A stretch of DNA of 64,000 nucleotides from Pseudomonas azerbaijanoccidentalis (GCF_019145495.1 NZ_JAHSTU010000001.1:1116001-1180000); one strand, 5' to 3'. Counted from the stretch's first letter, positions 26,153-34,605 are shown. Numbers and translations are program-made. The notes: generated from the letters alone by a model not told the origin.

Positions 26153-27160
26153 TCAAGGATCGACTTGCCCCATCAGCTCGGGCACCGATTCCGGGCGATT
26201 GGCGTAGCGCTGGGCGAGTACCGCGCAGACCATCAACTGGATCTGATGGAACAGCATCAAGGGCAGGATCAGCACACCAATGGTGCTGCCGGCGAACAGC
26301 ACCTGCGCCATGGGCACGCCGGTGGCCAGGCTTTTCTTCGAGCCACAAAAGAGAATGGTGATGCGGTCTTCCTGACTGAAGCCACAGACCTTGCCGAGCA
26401 CGGTAGAGGCCACCAGTACCAGCCCCAACAGCACGCAGCAGGCCACCACCAAACCGGCCAGATCCCGCAACGGAATCTGATGCCAGATGCCTTCGATCAC
26501 CGCTTCACTGAACGCGCCATACACCACCAGCAAAATCGAACCCTGGTCCACGAACTTCAGCCAGCTCTTGTTGCGCGCCACCCACGCGCCGATCCAGCGA
26601 CGGGCGATCTGCCCGGCCACGAACGGCAGCAACAGTTGCACGCTGATTTTCAGGATGGCATCGACTGTCGAGCCGCCATCGCCGTGCACGTCCAGCAACA
26701 ACGTCACCAGCAACGGCGTGAGAAAGATCCCGAACAGGCTCGACGCCGCCGCGCTGCAAATCGCCGCCGGAATATTCCCTCGCGCCAACGACGTAAAGGC
26801 AATCGCCGACTGCACCGTGGCGGGCAATGCGCAGAGGTAGAGCATGCCCATGTAGAGGTTGTCGCCAATCAACGGCGACAGGAACGGCTTGAGCGCCAGA
26901 CCCAGCAACGGGAACAGGACAAAGGTCAGGCCGAACACCAGCAAATGCAGGCGCCAGTGGCCGGCGCCGGCAATGATCGATTCGCGCGACAGCTTGGCCC
27001 CGTGCAGGAAAAACAGCAGGGCAATGGCAATGTTGGTCAGCCAACCGAAGCCAACGGCGACTTGACCGCTGGCCGGCAGCAAACTGGCGAGAATGACCAC
27101 CCCGATCAGGGTCAGGGTGAAGTTGTCGGGTAAAAAGCGCGGGCGAGTCATCGGGATCAT
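26153..27160 (-). CDS. Bile acid:sodium symporter-like membrane protein (YfeH type)
   Basis: 335-residue polytopic protein of the SBF/BASS superfamily, with about ten membrane segments. Typical features are LLFFLHGAKLSRESIIAG near the start, LYLCALPATVQSAIAFTSLARGN and the late FCGSKKSLATGVPMAQVLF with crossover-like polar residues. Members carry organic anions with sodium; the substrate here is unknown. Either ATG at 27160 or at 27151 could be the start; neither has a strong ribosome site. It lies 109 bases behind the Tat agmatine deiminase gene and may be an end gene of that operon. Confidence 0.8.
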   Translation of the reverse strand: MIPMTRPRFLPDNFTLTLIGVVILASLLPASGQVAVGFGWLTNIAIALLFFLHGAKLSRESIIAGAGHWRLHLLVFGLTFVLFPLLGLALKPFLSPLIGDNLYMGMLYLCALPATVQSAIAFTSLARGNIPAAICSAAASSLFGIFLTPLLVTLLLDVHGDGGSTVDAILKISVQLLLPFVAGQIARRWIGAWVARNKSWLKFVDQGSILLVVYGAFSEAVIEGIWHQIPLRDLAGLVVACCVLLGLVLVASTVLGKVCGFSQEDRITILFCGSKKSLATGVPMAQVLFAGSTIGVLILPLMLFHQIQLMVCAVLAQRYANRPESVPELMGQVDP

Positions 27161-27269
27161 CCGGGTTGGCCAGGAACGTGATCTCGACTGTACGCCTGCG
27201 GCGAATTACCGACTAACGCTAATAAGCCAGTACATGTCGCCTAAAGGACAAATCAGCGCTTCAATTTGA

Positions 27270-28391
27270 TCAAACCTTCGGCTGATGGCTGGTCACGCAG
27301 TGAATACCGCCGCCACCGGCAGAGATCGCGTCGATATTCAGCTGCACCACTTCCCGGTCAGGATAAAGCCCCGACAGCAGATCGAAGGCTTTGCGGTCGG
27401 CGGCCTTGTCACCAAACTCTGGCGCGATGATGGCGCCGTTGATCACGAAGTAGTTGATATAGCCCGCGGCGAAATCCGGGTTGTTACGGCTGAACTTGCT
27501 CTGCCGCGGCTTGAGCGGTGGCGACACGGTATGCACCTGCAACGGCCGGCCATCGGCGTCCGTGGCGTTTTTCAGGATCTCCAGGTGAACACGGGTGACC
27601 TTGTAGTCGTAGGACTGCGGGTCATTGTCGAGGTTGGCGATCACCACGCCCGGCTTGACGAAGCGGGCATAAAAATCGACGTGGGCGTCAGTGATGTCCT
27701 TGCCCTTGATGCCGGGCAACCAGATGATTTTGCGCAAACCCAGGCGCTCCTTCAGCGCCTGTTCGACCTCGGCTTTGGTCCAGTCGGGGTTGCGATTTTT
27801 ATTGATCCAGCTGCTTTCGGTCATGATCCCGGTGCCGTGGCCATCGACCTCGATGCCACCGCCCTCACCCACCAGCTCGCTGCGCAAGTAACGTGCTTCT
27901 TCGGTTTCGGCCACCAGCGCGGCCACCTGCGCGTCCTTGCTGTGGCGCTGCTTGTTGCCCCAGCCGTTGAAGTTGAAATCCACCGCGCCGAGGCCACCCT
28001 TGTCATCGATGACGAAATTGGCGCCGATGTCGCGCATCCAGATGTCGTCGAGTTCGGTGATGACGTAGGTGACGTTCTTCGTACCGCAATGTTCTTCGGC
28101 CAGATCCCGTTCGCTGTCGCGACAGAACACGGTGACGGGTTCATAACCGGCGATGGTCCGCGCGATCAGGCCCAGTGCCGCTTGAACGTCGACGGTGAAG
28201 TCTTCCCAGATGGCGTCCTGGGCGCCAAACGCGATGAACGCCTGTTGATGCTTGTCGCCTTCATCCGGCATGTACCAACGGCCCTCGCCTGCTGCAAGCA
28301 CTTGCGCGGGGCTCAGGCCAAGGCCCATGAAAGCGGCTGTCATGCCGGCGGCAACCGATACTTGTTTGATGAATTCGCGACGCGTGGGCAT
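27270..28391 (-). CDS. Tat-exported agmatine deiminase family protein
   Basis: 373-residue guanidino-group-modifying enzyme of the agmatine/peptidylarginine deiminase fold, which converts agmatine to N-carbamoylputrescine and ammonia. Unlike usual AguA it begins with a twin-arginine signal (TRREFIK, then a hydrophobic stretch to AQVLA). Catalytic elements are intact: DDIWMRDIGANFV, LVGEGGGIEVDG, DAHVDFYARF and the nucleophile in GGGGIHCVTSHQP (Cys365). It is therefore probably periplasmic. It follows a putrescine-type binding protein in the aguAB operon, suggesting periplasmic processing of agmatine before uptake; that is inference. Confidence 0.85.
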   Translation of the reverse strand: MPTRREFIKQVSVAAGMTAAFMGLGLSPAQVLAAGEGRWYMPDEGDKHQQAFIAFGAQDAIWEDFTVDVQAALGLIARTIAGYEPVTVFCRDSERDLAEEHCGTKNVTYVITELDDIWMRDIGANFVIDDKGGLGAVDFNFNGWGNKQRHSKDAQVAALVAETEEARYLRSELVGEGGGIEVDGHGTGIMTESSWINKNRNPDWTKAEVEQALKERLGLRKIIWLPGIKGKDITDAHVDFYARFVKPGVVIANLDNDPQSYDYKVTRVHLEILKNATDADGRPLQVHTVSPPLKPRQSKFSRNNPDFAAGYINYFVINGAIIAPEFGDKAADRKAFDLLSGLYPDREVVQLNIDAISAGGGGIHCVTSHQPKV

Positions 28392-28418
28392 GTGTCTGTT
28401 TCCTGAAGGGTGGGCAAA

Positions 28419-28440
28419 GGCCGGCGTGGGTGTGCCGGCC
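28419..28440 (-). terminator. Hairpin between the binding-protein gene and the Tat deiminase gene
   Basis: GGCCGGC and GCCGGCC form a 7-bp stem around an 8-base loop, followed on the minus strand by TTTG. It may partly terminate or set expression of the last deiminase gene. Confidence 0.4.
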
Positions 28441-28445
28441 TGCGA

Positions 28446-29549
28446 TCATTGGCTTGTGGCCGTCTTGAACTTGGTCCAGGTGCGCATGCGGGCACGCATG
28501 TCGGCCTGGGGAATGTCCTTGCCCGGGATCAATCGAGCATAGGTGGCTTCATCGATATAGATGTCGGGGTTGTCGCGCATCGCGGCATCGACATCGGCCC
28601 GCGCCTTGGCGTTGGAGGTCGGGTAACCGGTGAAATTACTGATGGCGGCCATGTTTTGCGGGCGCATGACGAAGTTGATGAACGCGTAGGCGTATTCCGG
28701 GTGTTTGGCATCGACCGGGATCGCCATGGTGTCCATCCACACCGTGGTGCCTTCACGGGGGATGCGGTACTGGAACGTGGTTTTCTTGCCGGCCGAATCC
28801 GCCGTGCGCTGCGCCTGGGTCATGTCACCGCTGTAGCCGAGGGACAGACACAGGTTGCCATTGACCAGATCGGTCACCGGTTGCGACTGGAATTTGCGAA
28901 TGTACGGTCGCAATTTCATCAGCAACTCGCTCGCCGCCTTCAGGTCTTCAGGCTTGGCGCTGCGCGGCTCGCGACCGAGGTAGTTGAGCACCACCGCCAG
29001 CACTTCGTCCGGCGAGTCGATCATCGAGATCCCGCAATCGGCAAACTTCGCCGCCAGTTCCGGTTTGAACAGCATGTCGAGGCTGTTGACCGGAGCGTCC
29101 GGCACGCGTTGTTTGACCTGCTCGGCGTTGTAGGTCAGGCCGATGGTGCCCCAGGTGTACGGAACCGTGGCCTGGCTGGAATGCTCGTATTGCTTGCGCA
29201 GCTTCTGCAGGCCGGGCTCGATATCGGCCAGCTCGGTGAGTTTCGAACGGTCCAGCGGCATCAGGCTGCCGGCGCGCACCAGCCGCTCGGCCACGGTATC
29301 GCCGGGGAAAATCAGGTCATAGCCGCTGCCACCCGCGAGCATCTTGGCTTCCAGGGTTTCGCTGCCATCCATCACGTCGTAGATCACCTTGATCCCGGTT
29401 TCGGCGGTGAAACGGCTCAGGGTGTCTTCAGCAAAATAGTCGGCCCAGTTGTACAGCCGCAGGGTTTTCTCCTCGGCGTGCAGCGATGGTAGAACGCAGC
29501 ACAATGAGAAACCCAAAGCGGTGAGCAAGCGTTTGTGGGAAACCTGCAT
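28446..29549 (-). CDS. PotF-like polyamine ABC transporter substrate-binding protein
   Basis: 367-residue periplasmic binding protein with a Sec signal (MQVSHKRLLTALGFSLCC…LHA). Family features: LRLYNWADYFAEDTLSRF, YDVMDGSETLEAKMLAGGSGYDLIFPG, PYTWGTIGLTYN and TTVWMDTMAIPVDA. PotF-type proteins bind putrescine or agmatine in an Asp/Trp-lined pocket. No permease or ATPase genes are beside it, so it must borrow a transporter or act as a sensor. It begins one base after the aguB stop with AAGGAG inside aguB. Confidence 0.88.
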   Translation of the reverse strand: MQVSHKRLLTALGFSLCCVLPSLHAEEKTLRLYNWADYFAEDTLSRFTAETGIKVIYDVMDGSETLEAKMLAGGSGYDLIFPGDTVAERLVRAGSLMPLDRSKLTELADIEPGLQKLRKQYEHSSQATVPYTWGTIGLTYNAEQVKQRVPDAPVNSLDMLFKPELAAKFADCGISMIDSPDEVLAVVLNYLGREPRSAKPEDLKAASELLMKLRPYIRKFQSQPVTDLVNGNLCLSLGYSGDMTQAQRTADSAGKKTTFQYRIPREGTTVWMDTMAIPVDAKHPEYAYAFINFVMRPQNMAAISNFTGYPTSNAKARADVDAAMRDNPDIYIDEATYARLIPGKDIPQADMRARMRTWTKFKTATSQ

Positions 29550-29550
29550 A

Positions 29551-30459
29551 TCAAACTCCTTGGGTGTTCCAGCGAGCGTTGATGTGGCGACCGTCCTGAC
29601 TCAACAGCGCCCCGTACATTTCCGGACGGCGGTCGCGGTAGATGCCCCAGCTCAGGCGCTCTTCGCGCATGGCCGCCAGGTCGAGGCTGTGCACAAGCAC
29701 GCCGGTGCTGTCGCGGTCGGCCTCGGCGAGCAATTTGCCCTTGTGATTGCAGATAAAAGACGAGCCGTAAAAGCTCATCTGCAAAGTAGGGTCAGTGGTC
29801 GCGGCTTCCCGGCCGACGCGGTTGGACGCCACCACCGGCAGGATGTTGGCCGCCGCGTGGCCGCGCATGGTCATTTGCCAATGGTCGCGGGAATCGAGGC
29901 TCGCGCAGCCCGGTTCAGAGCCGATTGCCGTGGGGTACAGCAGGACTTCCGCGCCCATCAGCGCCAGGCAACGCGCTGTCTCGGGGAACCACTGGTCCCA
30001 GCAGATCCCGGCACCGATGCGCCCGAACGCGGTGTCCCAAACGCGGAAACCGGTGTCGCCGGGGCTGAAATATTCCTTCTCCTGATAACCGATGGCGTTG
30101 GGGATATGGGTTTTGCGGTACACACCGAGCAACTGCCCGTCGGCATCGGCCACGCTCAAAGAATTGAAGAACGCATTGCCGGCCTTCTCGAACCAGCTCA
30201 GCGGCAGCACCACGCCCAACTCTTTGGCCAGCGCAGCGAAACGCTTGAGGACCGGGCTGTCGCAAAACTCCTCGGCCAGGGCCAGGTGTTTATGGTTTTG
30301 CTCGATGCAGAAATACGGCGTGGCAAACAGCTCTTGCAGCAGGATGACCTGGGCACCCTTGGCCGCGGCCTCGCGAACCAGTTGTTCGGCTTGATCGAGG
30401 TTGTTTTTCAGGTCCCAGGTGCACGGCATCTGGGTGGTGGCGATGGTCAGGAGTGTCAT
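29551..30459 (-). CDS. aguB: N-carbamoylputrescine amidase
   Basis: 302-residue nitrilase-superfamily enzyme that converts N-carbamoylputrescine to putrescine, CO2 and ammonia. The catalytic triad is Glu43 (LLQELFATPYF), Lys116 (VYRKTHIPNAIGYQEKEYF) and Cys153 (GAGICWDQWFPE). The segment IGSEPGCASLDSRDHWQ is typical of AguB. The ATG at 30459 has GGAGGG 8 bases upstream, inside the aguA end. Only 4 bases separate the two genes. Confidence 0.94.
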   Translation of the reverse strand: MTLLTIATTQMPCTWDLKNNLDQAEQLVREAAAKGAQVILLQELFATPYFCIEQNHKHLALAEEFCDSPVLKRFAALAKELGVVLPLSWFEKAGNAFFNSLSVADADGQLLGVYRKTHIPNAIGYQEKEYFSPGDTGFRVWDTAFGRIGAGICWDQWFPETARCLALMGAEVLLYPTAIGSEPGCASLDSRDHWQMTMRGHAAANILPVVASNRVGREAATTDPTLQMSFYGSSFICNHKGKLLAEADRDSTGVLVHSLDLAAMREERLSWGIYRDRRPEMYGALLSQDGRHINARWNTQGV

Positions 30460-30463
30460 TGCA

Positions 30464-31516
30464 TCAACCCTCCACCGGCCAGGCAGGCTGTTGCTGGGTG
30501 ATGCAATGCACACCGCCACCGCCATGGGCCAGATGATTGATTCGCACCGGCACCACTTCACGTCCGGGGAACGCCTGGGCGAGCGTTTCGGCGGCGACGT
30601 GATCGGCATCAATGCCGTAGGCCGGCATGATGATTGCGCCGTTGGCGATGTAGAAATTGGTGTACGAAGCGCAGAACACTTCGGCCTCGGTGTCCACGGC
30701 GTCGCTGGCTTCATACAACTCGATCAGTTGGAATTGACGCCCTTGTGCATCTGTTGCCAGTTCCAAGGCTCGGCGGTTTTCACGGGCCACTTCGGCGTAC
30801 ACCGATTGGGTGTCGTGGGTCGCGTCGAGCAGCAATACGCCGGGACGGGCAAATGCGCAGACGCCATCAACATGGCCGTCGGTCATGTCGCCGGTGACGT
30901 AGTCGCGATCGCCCGGCAGCCAGATGGTTTTCTTCACGCCCAGTAACTGCGCAAACATTTCCTCCATCTCGGCCTTGCTCATACCGGGATTGCGATTGGG
31001 GTTGAGCAACACCGATTCGGTGGTGATCAGCGTGCCTTCGCCATCGACGTGAATGGCCCCGCCTTCGTTGCTCAGCGGTGTGCCGAAGCACGGCAGGCCG
31101 AGGTGATTGAGTGCGCGACGCGCCAGGCCCTCGTCCAGCTCATGGGCCGACTTGCCGCCCCACGCATTGAAGCGCCAGCTGACCCCCGCCAGACCTTGCT
31201 GCGGATGGCAGACAAAGGTCGGGCCGGAGTCGCGGCACCAACTGTCGTTCACCGCCAACTCGATCAGTTCGATGTTCGGCCCGCACAACGCCTTGGCAGA
31301 GGCTACAGCCGACGGATCAACAACCATTTTCACCGGTTCGAAACGAGCGATGGCGTTGGCCACGCGGGCAAAGTCCGCCTGCACGTCCGGCAGGGTTACT
31401 CGCCAGCCGGATTCCCACAACGCCTGGTTGTGCGGCCAGACCATCCAGGTCGCCGCGTGCCGGACCCACTCCGCGGGCATCATCCATTCGCTGTTTTTAG
31501 AGTTGTTGTACTGCAT
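30464..31516 (-). CDS. aguA: Agmatine deiminase
   Basis: 350-residue cytoplasmic enzyme that hydrolyses agmatine to N-carbamoylputrescine. It has no signal peptide. Motifs: MVWPHNQALWES, LAVNDSWCRDSGPTFV, NEGGAIHVDGEGTLITTES, MTDGHVDGVCAFARPGV and the nucleophile in HGGGGVHCITQQQP (Cys338). It is first in the run aguA–aguB–binding protein–Tat deiminase and is divergent from a LysR gene, its likely regulator. A start at 31516 after GGAGAG is used; Met residues 11-12 are alternatives. Confidence 0.94.
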   Translation of the reverse strand: MQYNNSKNSEWMMPAEWVRHAATWMVWPHNQALWESGWRVTLPDVQADFARVANAIARFEPVKMVVDPSAVASAKALCGPNIELIELAVNDSWCRDSGPTFVCHPQQGLAGVSWRFNAWGGKSAHELDEGLARRALNHLGLPCFGTPLSNEGGAIHVDGEGTLITTESVLLNPNRNPGMSKAEMEEMFAQLLGVKKTIWLPGDRDYVTGDMTDGHVDGVCAFARPGVLLLDATHDTQSVYAEVARENRRALELATDAQGRQFQLIELYEASDAVDTEAEVFCASYTNFYIANGAIIMPAYGIDADHVAAETLAQAFPGREVVPVRINHLAHGGGGVHCITQQQPAWPVEG

Positions 31517-31664
31517 GATGCTCTCCAGGTTAAATCGGCCTTATAGTTAAGCCATTGTGTTCAATGAAAACTGCTTCGGCGGTCTTGGCATGCATGCTAC
31601 GGCTGTAAAAACAGGCAAACAAACGATGGATTTTGTAGAAAACTGATTAGAGGAACTTATCGAT

Positions 31665-32537
31665 ATGCTCAAACACTGGCCGCCACTGAGCACGCTTCGA
31701 GGCTTCGAAGCCGCTGCACGGCTGGGGAGTTTTCACAAGGCTGCCGAAGAGTTGCACCTCACGCAGTCGGCCATCAGCCAACAGATCCGCAGCCTTGAGG
31801 CGTACCTTGAACAGCCGCTGTTTTTTCGCAGTGGGCGCAGCGTCAGCCTGACCGATGCCGGTCACGACCTGCTCAGCACCACCCAGGCGCTGTTGCAGCA
31901 ACTGGCGGTAGGCATTCGACGGTTGGGGCAGTATCAGAAGCCCAATCAATTGGTGCTCAACACCACCCCGGCGTTTGCCCGGCACTGGTTGCTGCCACGT
32001 CTGGGGGATTTTCGACGCCGGCATCCAGACGTCGACCTGTGGATTTTCAGCACCGATGAGGTGCCGGACATGACCACCCAGACCATCGACATCGCCGTGC
32101 GCGATGACATCAGTTCCCAGGCCGAATGCAGTTTCAAGGTGCTGCACGCTGACCGCCTCTACCCGGCCTGCCACCCGAACCTGCTGGCGCAACCACAGGA
32201 ACAGCGCAGCACGCTGCATGGCGAACGGGAGATGGATTGGAGCCACTGGGCGGTCGAGGCCGGGATCGACGTCGGCCAGCGGGATCAGGGTTTGAACTTC
32301 TCCGATCCCGGCCTGCTGCTGGACGCCGCTTGCGCAGGCTTGGGCATCGCCCTGGTCAGCCAGTTATTGAGTCGGCAGGCGCGCGCCAATGGTTTGTTGC
32401 AGCCGTTGGTGGAGCAAACCATTCGCGGGCCGAACTGGGCCATGCTGACCCATCGCGACAGCGAAACCAATGCGCGCAGCTTCAACGAATGGTTGCTGAG
32501 CAACCTGGAAAACGACAGCCCGACGATGCCGGGCTGA
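31665..32537 (+). CDS. LysR-family regulator (GcvA-like), probable agu regulator
   Basis: 290-residue LTTR. The helix-turn-helix is LSTLRGFEAAARLGSFHKAA with LTQSAISQQIRSLE, and the effector domain has ARHWLLPRLGDFRRRHPDVD and LDAACAGLGIALVSQLL, as in the GcvA/DSD-activator group. The 148-base region shared with aguA contains ATTG-TGTT-CAAT and a GCATGCATGC stretch as possible sites. The position implies control of the agmatine operon; P. aeruginosa uses a TetR (AguR) instead, so this would be a different scheme. Confidence 0.86.
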   Translation: MLKHWPPLSTLRGFEAAARLGSFHKAAEELHLTQSAISQQIRSLEAYLEQPLFFRSGRSVSLTDAGHDLLSTTQALLQQLAVGIRRLGQYQKPNQLVLNTTPAFARHWLLPRLGDFRRRHPDVDLWIFSTDEVPDMTTQTIDIAVRDDISSQAECSFKVLHADRLYPACHPNLLAQPQEQRSTLHGEREMDWSHWAVEAGIDVGQRDQGLNFSDPGLLLDAACAGLGIALVSQLLSRQARANGLLQPLVEQTIRGPNWAMLTHRDSETNARSFNEWLLSNLENDSPTMPG

Positions 32538-32579
32538 GGGGCGGGAAACCGGCGCTCGATCAGCCGCGCCGGGCTTACG

Positions 32580-33440
32580 TCACTTAGTCGACTGGACGAT
32601 GGCCTTGAGCTTGTCCAGCGCGTCACTGGCGTTCTTCTCGTCCGAATCTTTCTTGTCGAACCAGCTGGTGCCGTTCTGCAGAATCTCTGCAAGGATCGGG
32701 AAATACAGCTGCTTTTTCTTCGCCAGCTCCACCGGGTCGGCGGCGGTGGCCTGGTCCAGTGCGGTTTGCAGCGTGTTGCGCTGGGACAGCCATTGCGGCG
32801 TGGCTTTTTCCTCAGGGCTCATGTTGTCCATGAAGCTCAGCGCAGCCTTGGCCCGCCCGACCGGGTCATTGGCGAATGGATCCCGCCAGTTTTTCTTCTG
32901 ATCTTCCGGCCCGACGTAGTAGCCGGTGGCGAGCTGAGCCTGCTGGCGCATGACGTCCTGCGCGGCGGTTTGCTCTTCCTTGGTGAACTTCCCGCCTTCG
33001 TTGGTGGCAACGGCGTACAACGAACGCCGGTCCAGATCGCCCATCAACGCATTGCGGTCGGCCATGCTGTTGTCGTAGGGCTTGCCGCTGTCCTTCATCA
33101 GCGCATATTTTTCATCCATGCGCTTGCGTGCATCGAGGGCGACGTCGGCAAAGGTTTTGTCCTTGGAACTGGAAATCGCTCCAGGCTTGGCCACACCGAG
33201 TATCAGCGCATCGGCGTTCATCCCCGCACGCACCGGAAAGTACGGCGCGTTGCTGGCAATCGCATCGCTGTAATCGGTGGCCGTGCTGGAAAAGCTCACC
33301 GCATCATCATTTTGCGTTGGGTCCGACGCCTGGCTGCTGTCCGCCACGCTGCCCTTGGCATCGCTCGCCTTGTTATTGTCGGCAGTGGTATAGGCAGCGA
33401 TCAAGGCACTGGATGACGAAGAGGACGACGTGACGTTCAT
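32580..33440 (-). CDS. Ser-rich hypothetical protein
   Basis: 286 residues not recognised as any named family. It starts with a low-complexity Ser/Asn/Asp-rich stretch (about residues 1-60) with no Sec or Tat signal. The rest is helical and charged, with YFPVRAGMNADALILGV, KTFADVALDARKRMDEKYAL and SMADRNALMGDLDRRSLYAV, and a Lys-rich C-terminus. A soluble N-terminus rich in Ser/Asn with no signal is common in type III or flagellar-type export substrates, but nothing else here supports export. The start follows AAGGAAG. It stands alone. Confidence 0.7.
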   Translation of the reverse strand: MNVTSSSSSSSALIAAYTTADNNKASDAKGSVADSSQASDPTQNDDAVSFSSTATDYSDAIASNAPYFPVRAGMNADALILGVAKPGAISSSKDKTFADVALDARKRMDEKYALMKDSGKPYDNSMADRNALMGDLDRRSLYAVATNEGGKFTKEEQTAAQDVMRQQAQLATGYYVGPEDQKKNWRDPFANDPVGRAKAALSFMDNMSPEEKATPQWLSQRNTLQTALDQATAADPVELAKKKQLYFPILAEILQNGTSWFDKKDSDEKNASDALDKLKAIVQSTK

Positions 33441-33834
33441 TGATTCTTCCTTGTGGACGAGGCACGAGTGCGGGCACATCGGGCGGCGTCATTCTATATC
33501 GGCACGTTACGCCGATCTTTATACCTTGGTGTTAAAACTTCACACCCTGGTCTGGTGGTCAGGACAAGGTTTTAACCCTAAATTCCTGCCCCCCGAAACC
33601 TTCACCGCCGCTGGCATCACGACAGGCTGTTGTTTGCAAAAAAAGCCTGTCGCACTTTGAACAGCCGGAACTAAAATCGGTTATAGCGGATGCAAGTTCG
33701 TGTGACGCAGAGTCTTGCTGAAGTGGAGATGTACGAAAACGGCCAAGGGATTGCAAAGCGACACCTTGCGCTGCTACTCATGCGTTTCCACGACCTTGGT
33801 TTTTACTGCCTGCTTCGACAACGGACACTCATCC
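33441..33834. other. 394-base gene-free region with promoter-like sequence
   Basis: No open frame with codon use like its neighbours was found. An inverted repeat CGACAGGCT / AGCCTGTCG (33620-33652) encloses a T- and A-rich loop. A possible sigma-70 promoter for the HIT gene is TTGAAC at 33657 and TTATAG at 33681 (18-base spacing), which would leave a 140-base leader. Several GGA triplets occur downstream but without a clear stem-loop set. Confidence 0.4.
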
Positions 33835-34326
33835 ATGGACATAGCTCCACACTTCATCATCCATGAAACGGCACACTGGATCGTTAATCACCACATGTCG
33901 TCGAAGCTCCCTGGCTATCTGGTGCTGGGGACGCGACACAATGCCAGCTCCCTGGCCGAATTGCCCGAAGCGGCGCTCGCCGAACTCGGTGGCCTGATGG
34001 GCAAGGTGCAGCGAATCCTGCAAACGCAGTTGCAGCCCAAATGGCTCTACATCAGTCGTTTCGGCCACGACCCAGGCTTCCCCATCCATTTTCACTGCAT
34101 TCCGGTGTACCACTGGGTCGAAGAACTGTTCTGGCAGGATGAACGCTACAGGCTGCTGAAAAATTTCGGCGCGGGGGCCAACGCTCACACGCTGACCGAC
34201 GGCGCCGAGCTGACGCTGTTCATCTGGCGCGAGTTTGGCGAAAGCCCGGAGCCACCGAGCATCCAGGGCCCTGGCGTCGACCCGATCATCGAGCGCTTGC
34301 GTCTGTCATTCCGGCATGAGGGCTGA
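33835..34326 (+). CDS. HIT-family (histidine triad) protein
   Basis: 163-residue protein with the HIT fold. The characteristic histidines are at 85 and 87 in PIHFHCIPVYHW, with LPGYLVLGTRHNASSLAELP and WLYISRFGHDPGFP earlier. The third position of the triad differs from the usual HxHxHxx, so hydrolase activity on nucleotide conjugates is not certain. The start is placed at MDIAPHF since earlier codons of the frame are not protein-like. It is unlinked to the nasA gene that follows. Confidence 0.7.
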   Translation: MDIAPHFIIHETAHWIVNHHMSSKLPGYLVLGTRHNASSLAELPEAALAELGGLMGKVQRILQTQLQPKWLYISRFGHDPGFPIHFHCIPVYHWVEELFWQDERYRLLKNFGAGANAHTLTDGAELTLFIWREFGESPEPPSIQGPGVDPIIERLRLSFRHEG

Positions 34327-34349
34327 TTGACGCGTTCGCCTTGGGCTGG

Positions 34350-34365
34350 TGCACCGCTGCGTGCA
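34350..34365. promoter_or_regulatory. NtrC-like enhancer site upstream of nasA
   Basis: TGCACC-GCTG-CGTGCA matches the NtrC palindrome TGCACC-N4-GGTGCA with one mismatch. It lies about 93 bases upstream of the -24 element, a normal enhancer distance. Its end overlaps none of the HIT gene's upstream signals but follows its stop by 24 bases. Confidence 0.5.
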
Positions 34366-34449
34366 TCGCCATATAAAAGTGCATGCAGCGCGCGTACTCA
34401 ACAGCCCTTCCTGCCCTGAACCCCCGACCCGGCGCGGCCCCAACCATTG

Positions 34450-34465
34450 TGGCGCGCTGTTTGCT
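34450..34465 (+). promoter_or_regulatory. Sigma-54-type -24/-12 promoter of nasA
   Basis: TGGCGCGCTGTTTGCT has GG-N10-GC and only one departure from TGGCAC-N5-TTGCW. Transcription would start near 34476, three bases before hairpin P1 of the leader. Confidence 0.78.
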
Positions 34466-34478
34466 AAGTACCTGAATC

Positions 34479-34522
34479 GCAGTCAACGCTGATTGCACCT
34501 ATACGACAAAGGCGCCGTGTAG
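34479..34522 (+). promoter_or_regulatory. ANTAR-type two-hairpin antitermination leader (nasA)
   Basis: P1 (34479-34496) is GCAGTC–AACGCT–GATTGC, and P2 (34499-34522) is CTATACGAC–AAAGGC–GCCGTGTAG, with one A·C mismatch and one G·U. Both loops have six bases with A1 and G4. P2 contains AAAGGCGCC, the 5' arm of the terminator below, so the structures exclude each other. The P2 loop differs from that of nirB (AAAGAC) in one base. Expected binder: the ANTAR regulator NasT. Confidence 0.82.
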
Positions 34523-34559
34523 CCCCCGTTTAACGACGGAGGGCCGCATGGCGCCTTTT
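34508..34559 (+). terminator. Leader terminator upstream of nasA
   Basis: AAAGGCGCC (34508) pairs with GGCGCCTTT (34550), with an inner stem GCCC·CCGT / ACGG·A·GGGC, and ends in TTTT then GCGTTTCT. It stands 46 bases before the nasA start. Confidence 0.8.
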
Positions 34560-34605
34560 GCGTTTCTGGACCGGTCAGCTGCCGGCAGAGATTCGAGGGA
34601 CGAGG

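Noticed and set aside
30464..31516. Calling the LysR at 31665 AguR
   Set aside because: AguR of P. aeruginosa is a TetR-family protein; only position links this LysR to the agmatine genes.
33600..33834. Gac/Rsm-type small RNA before the HIT gene
   Set aside because: Some GGA triplets and an inverted repeat are present, but no GacA upstream box, no array of GGA-loop hairpins and no clear terminator.
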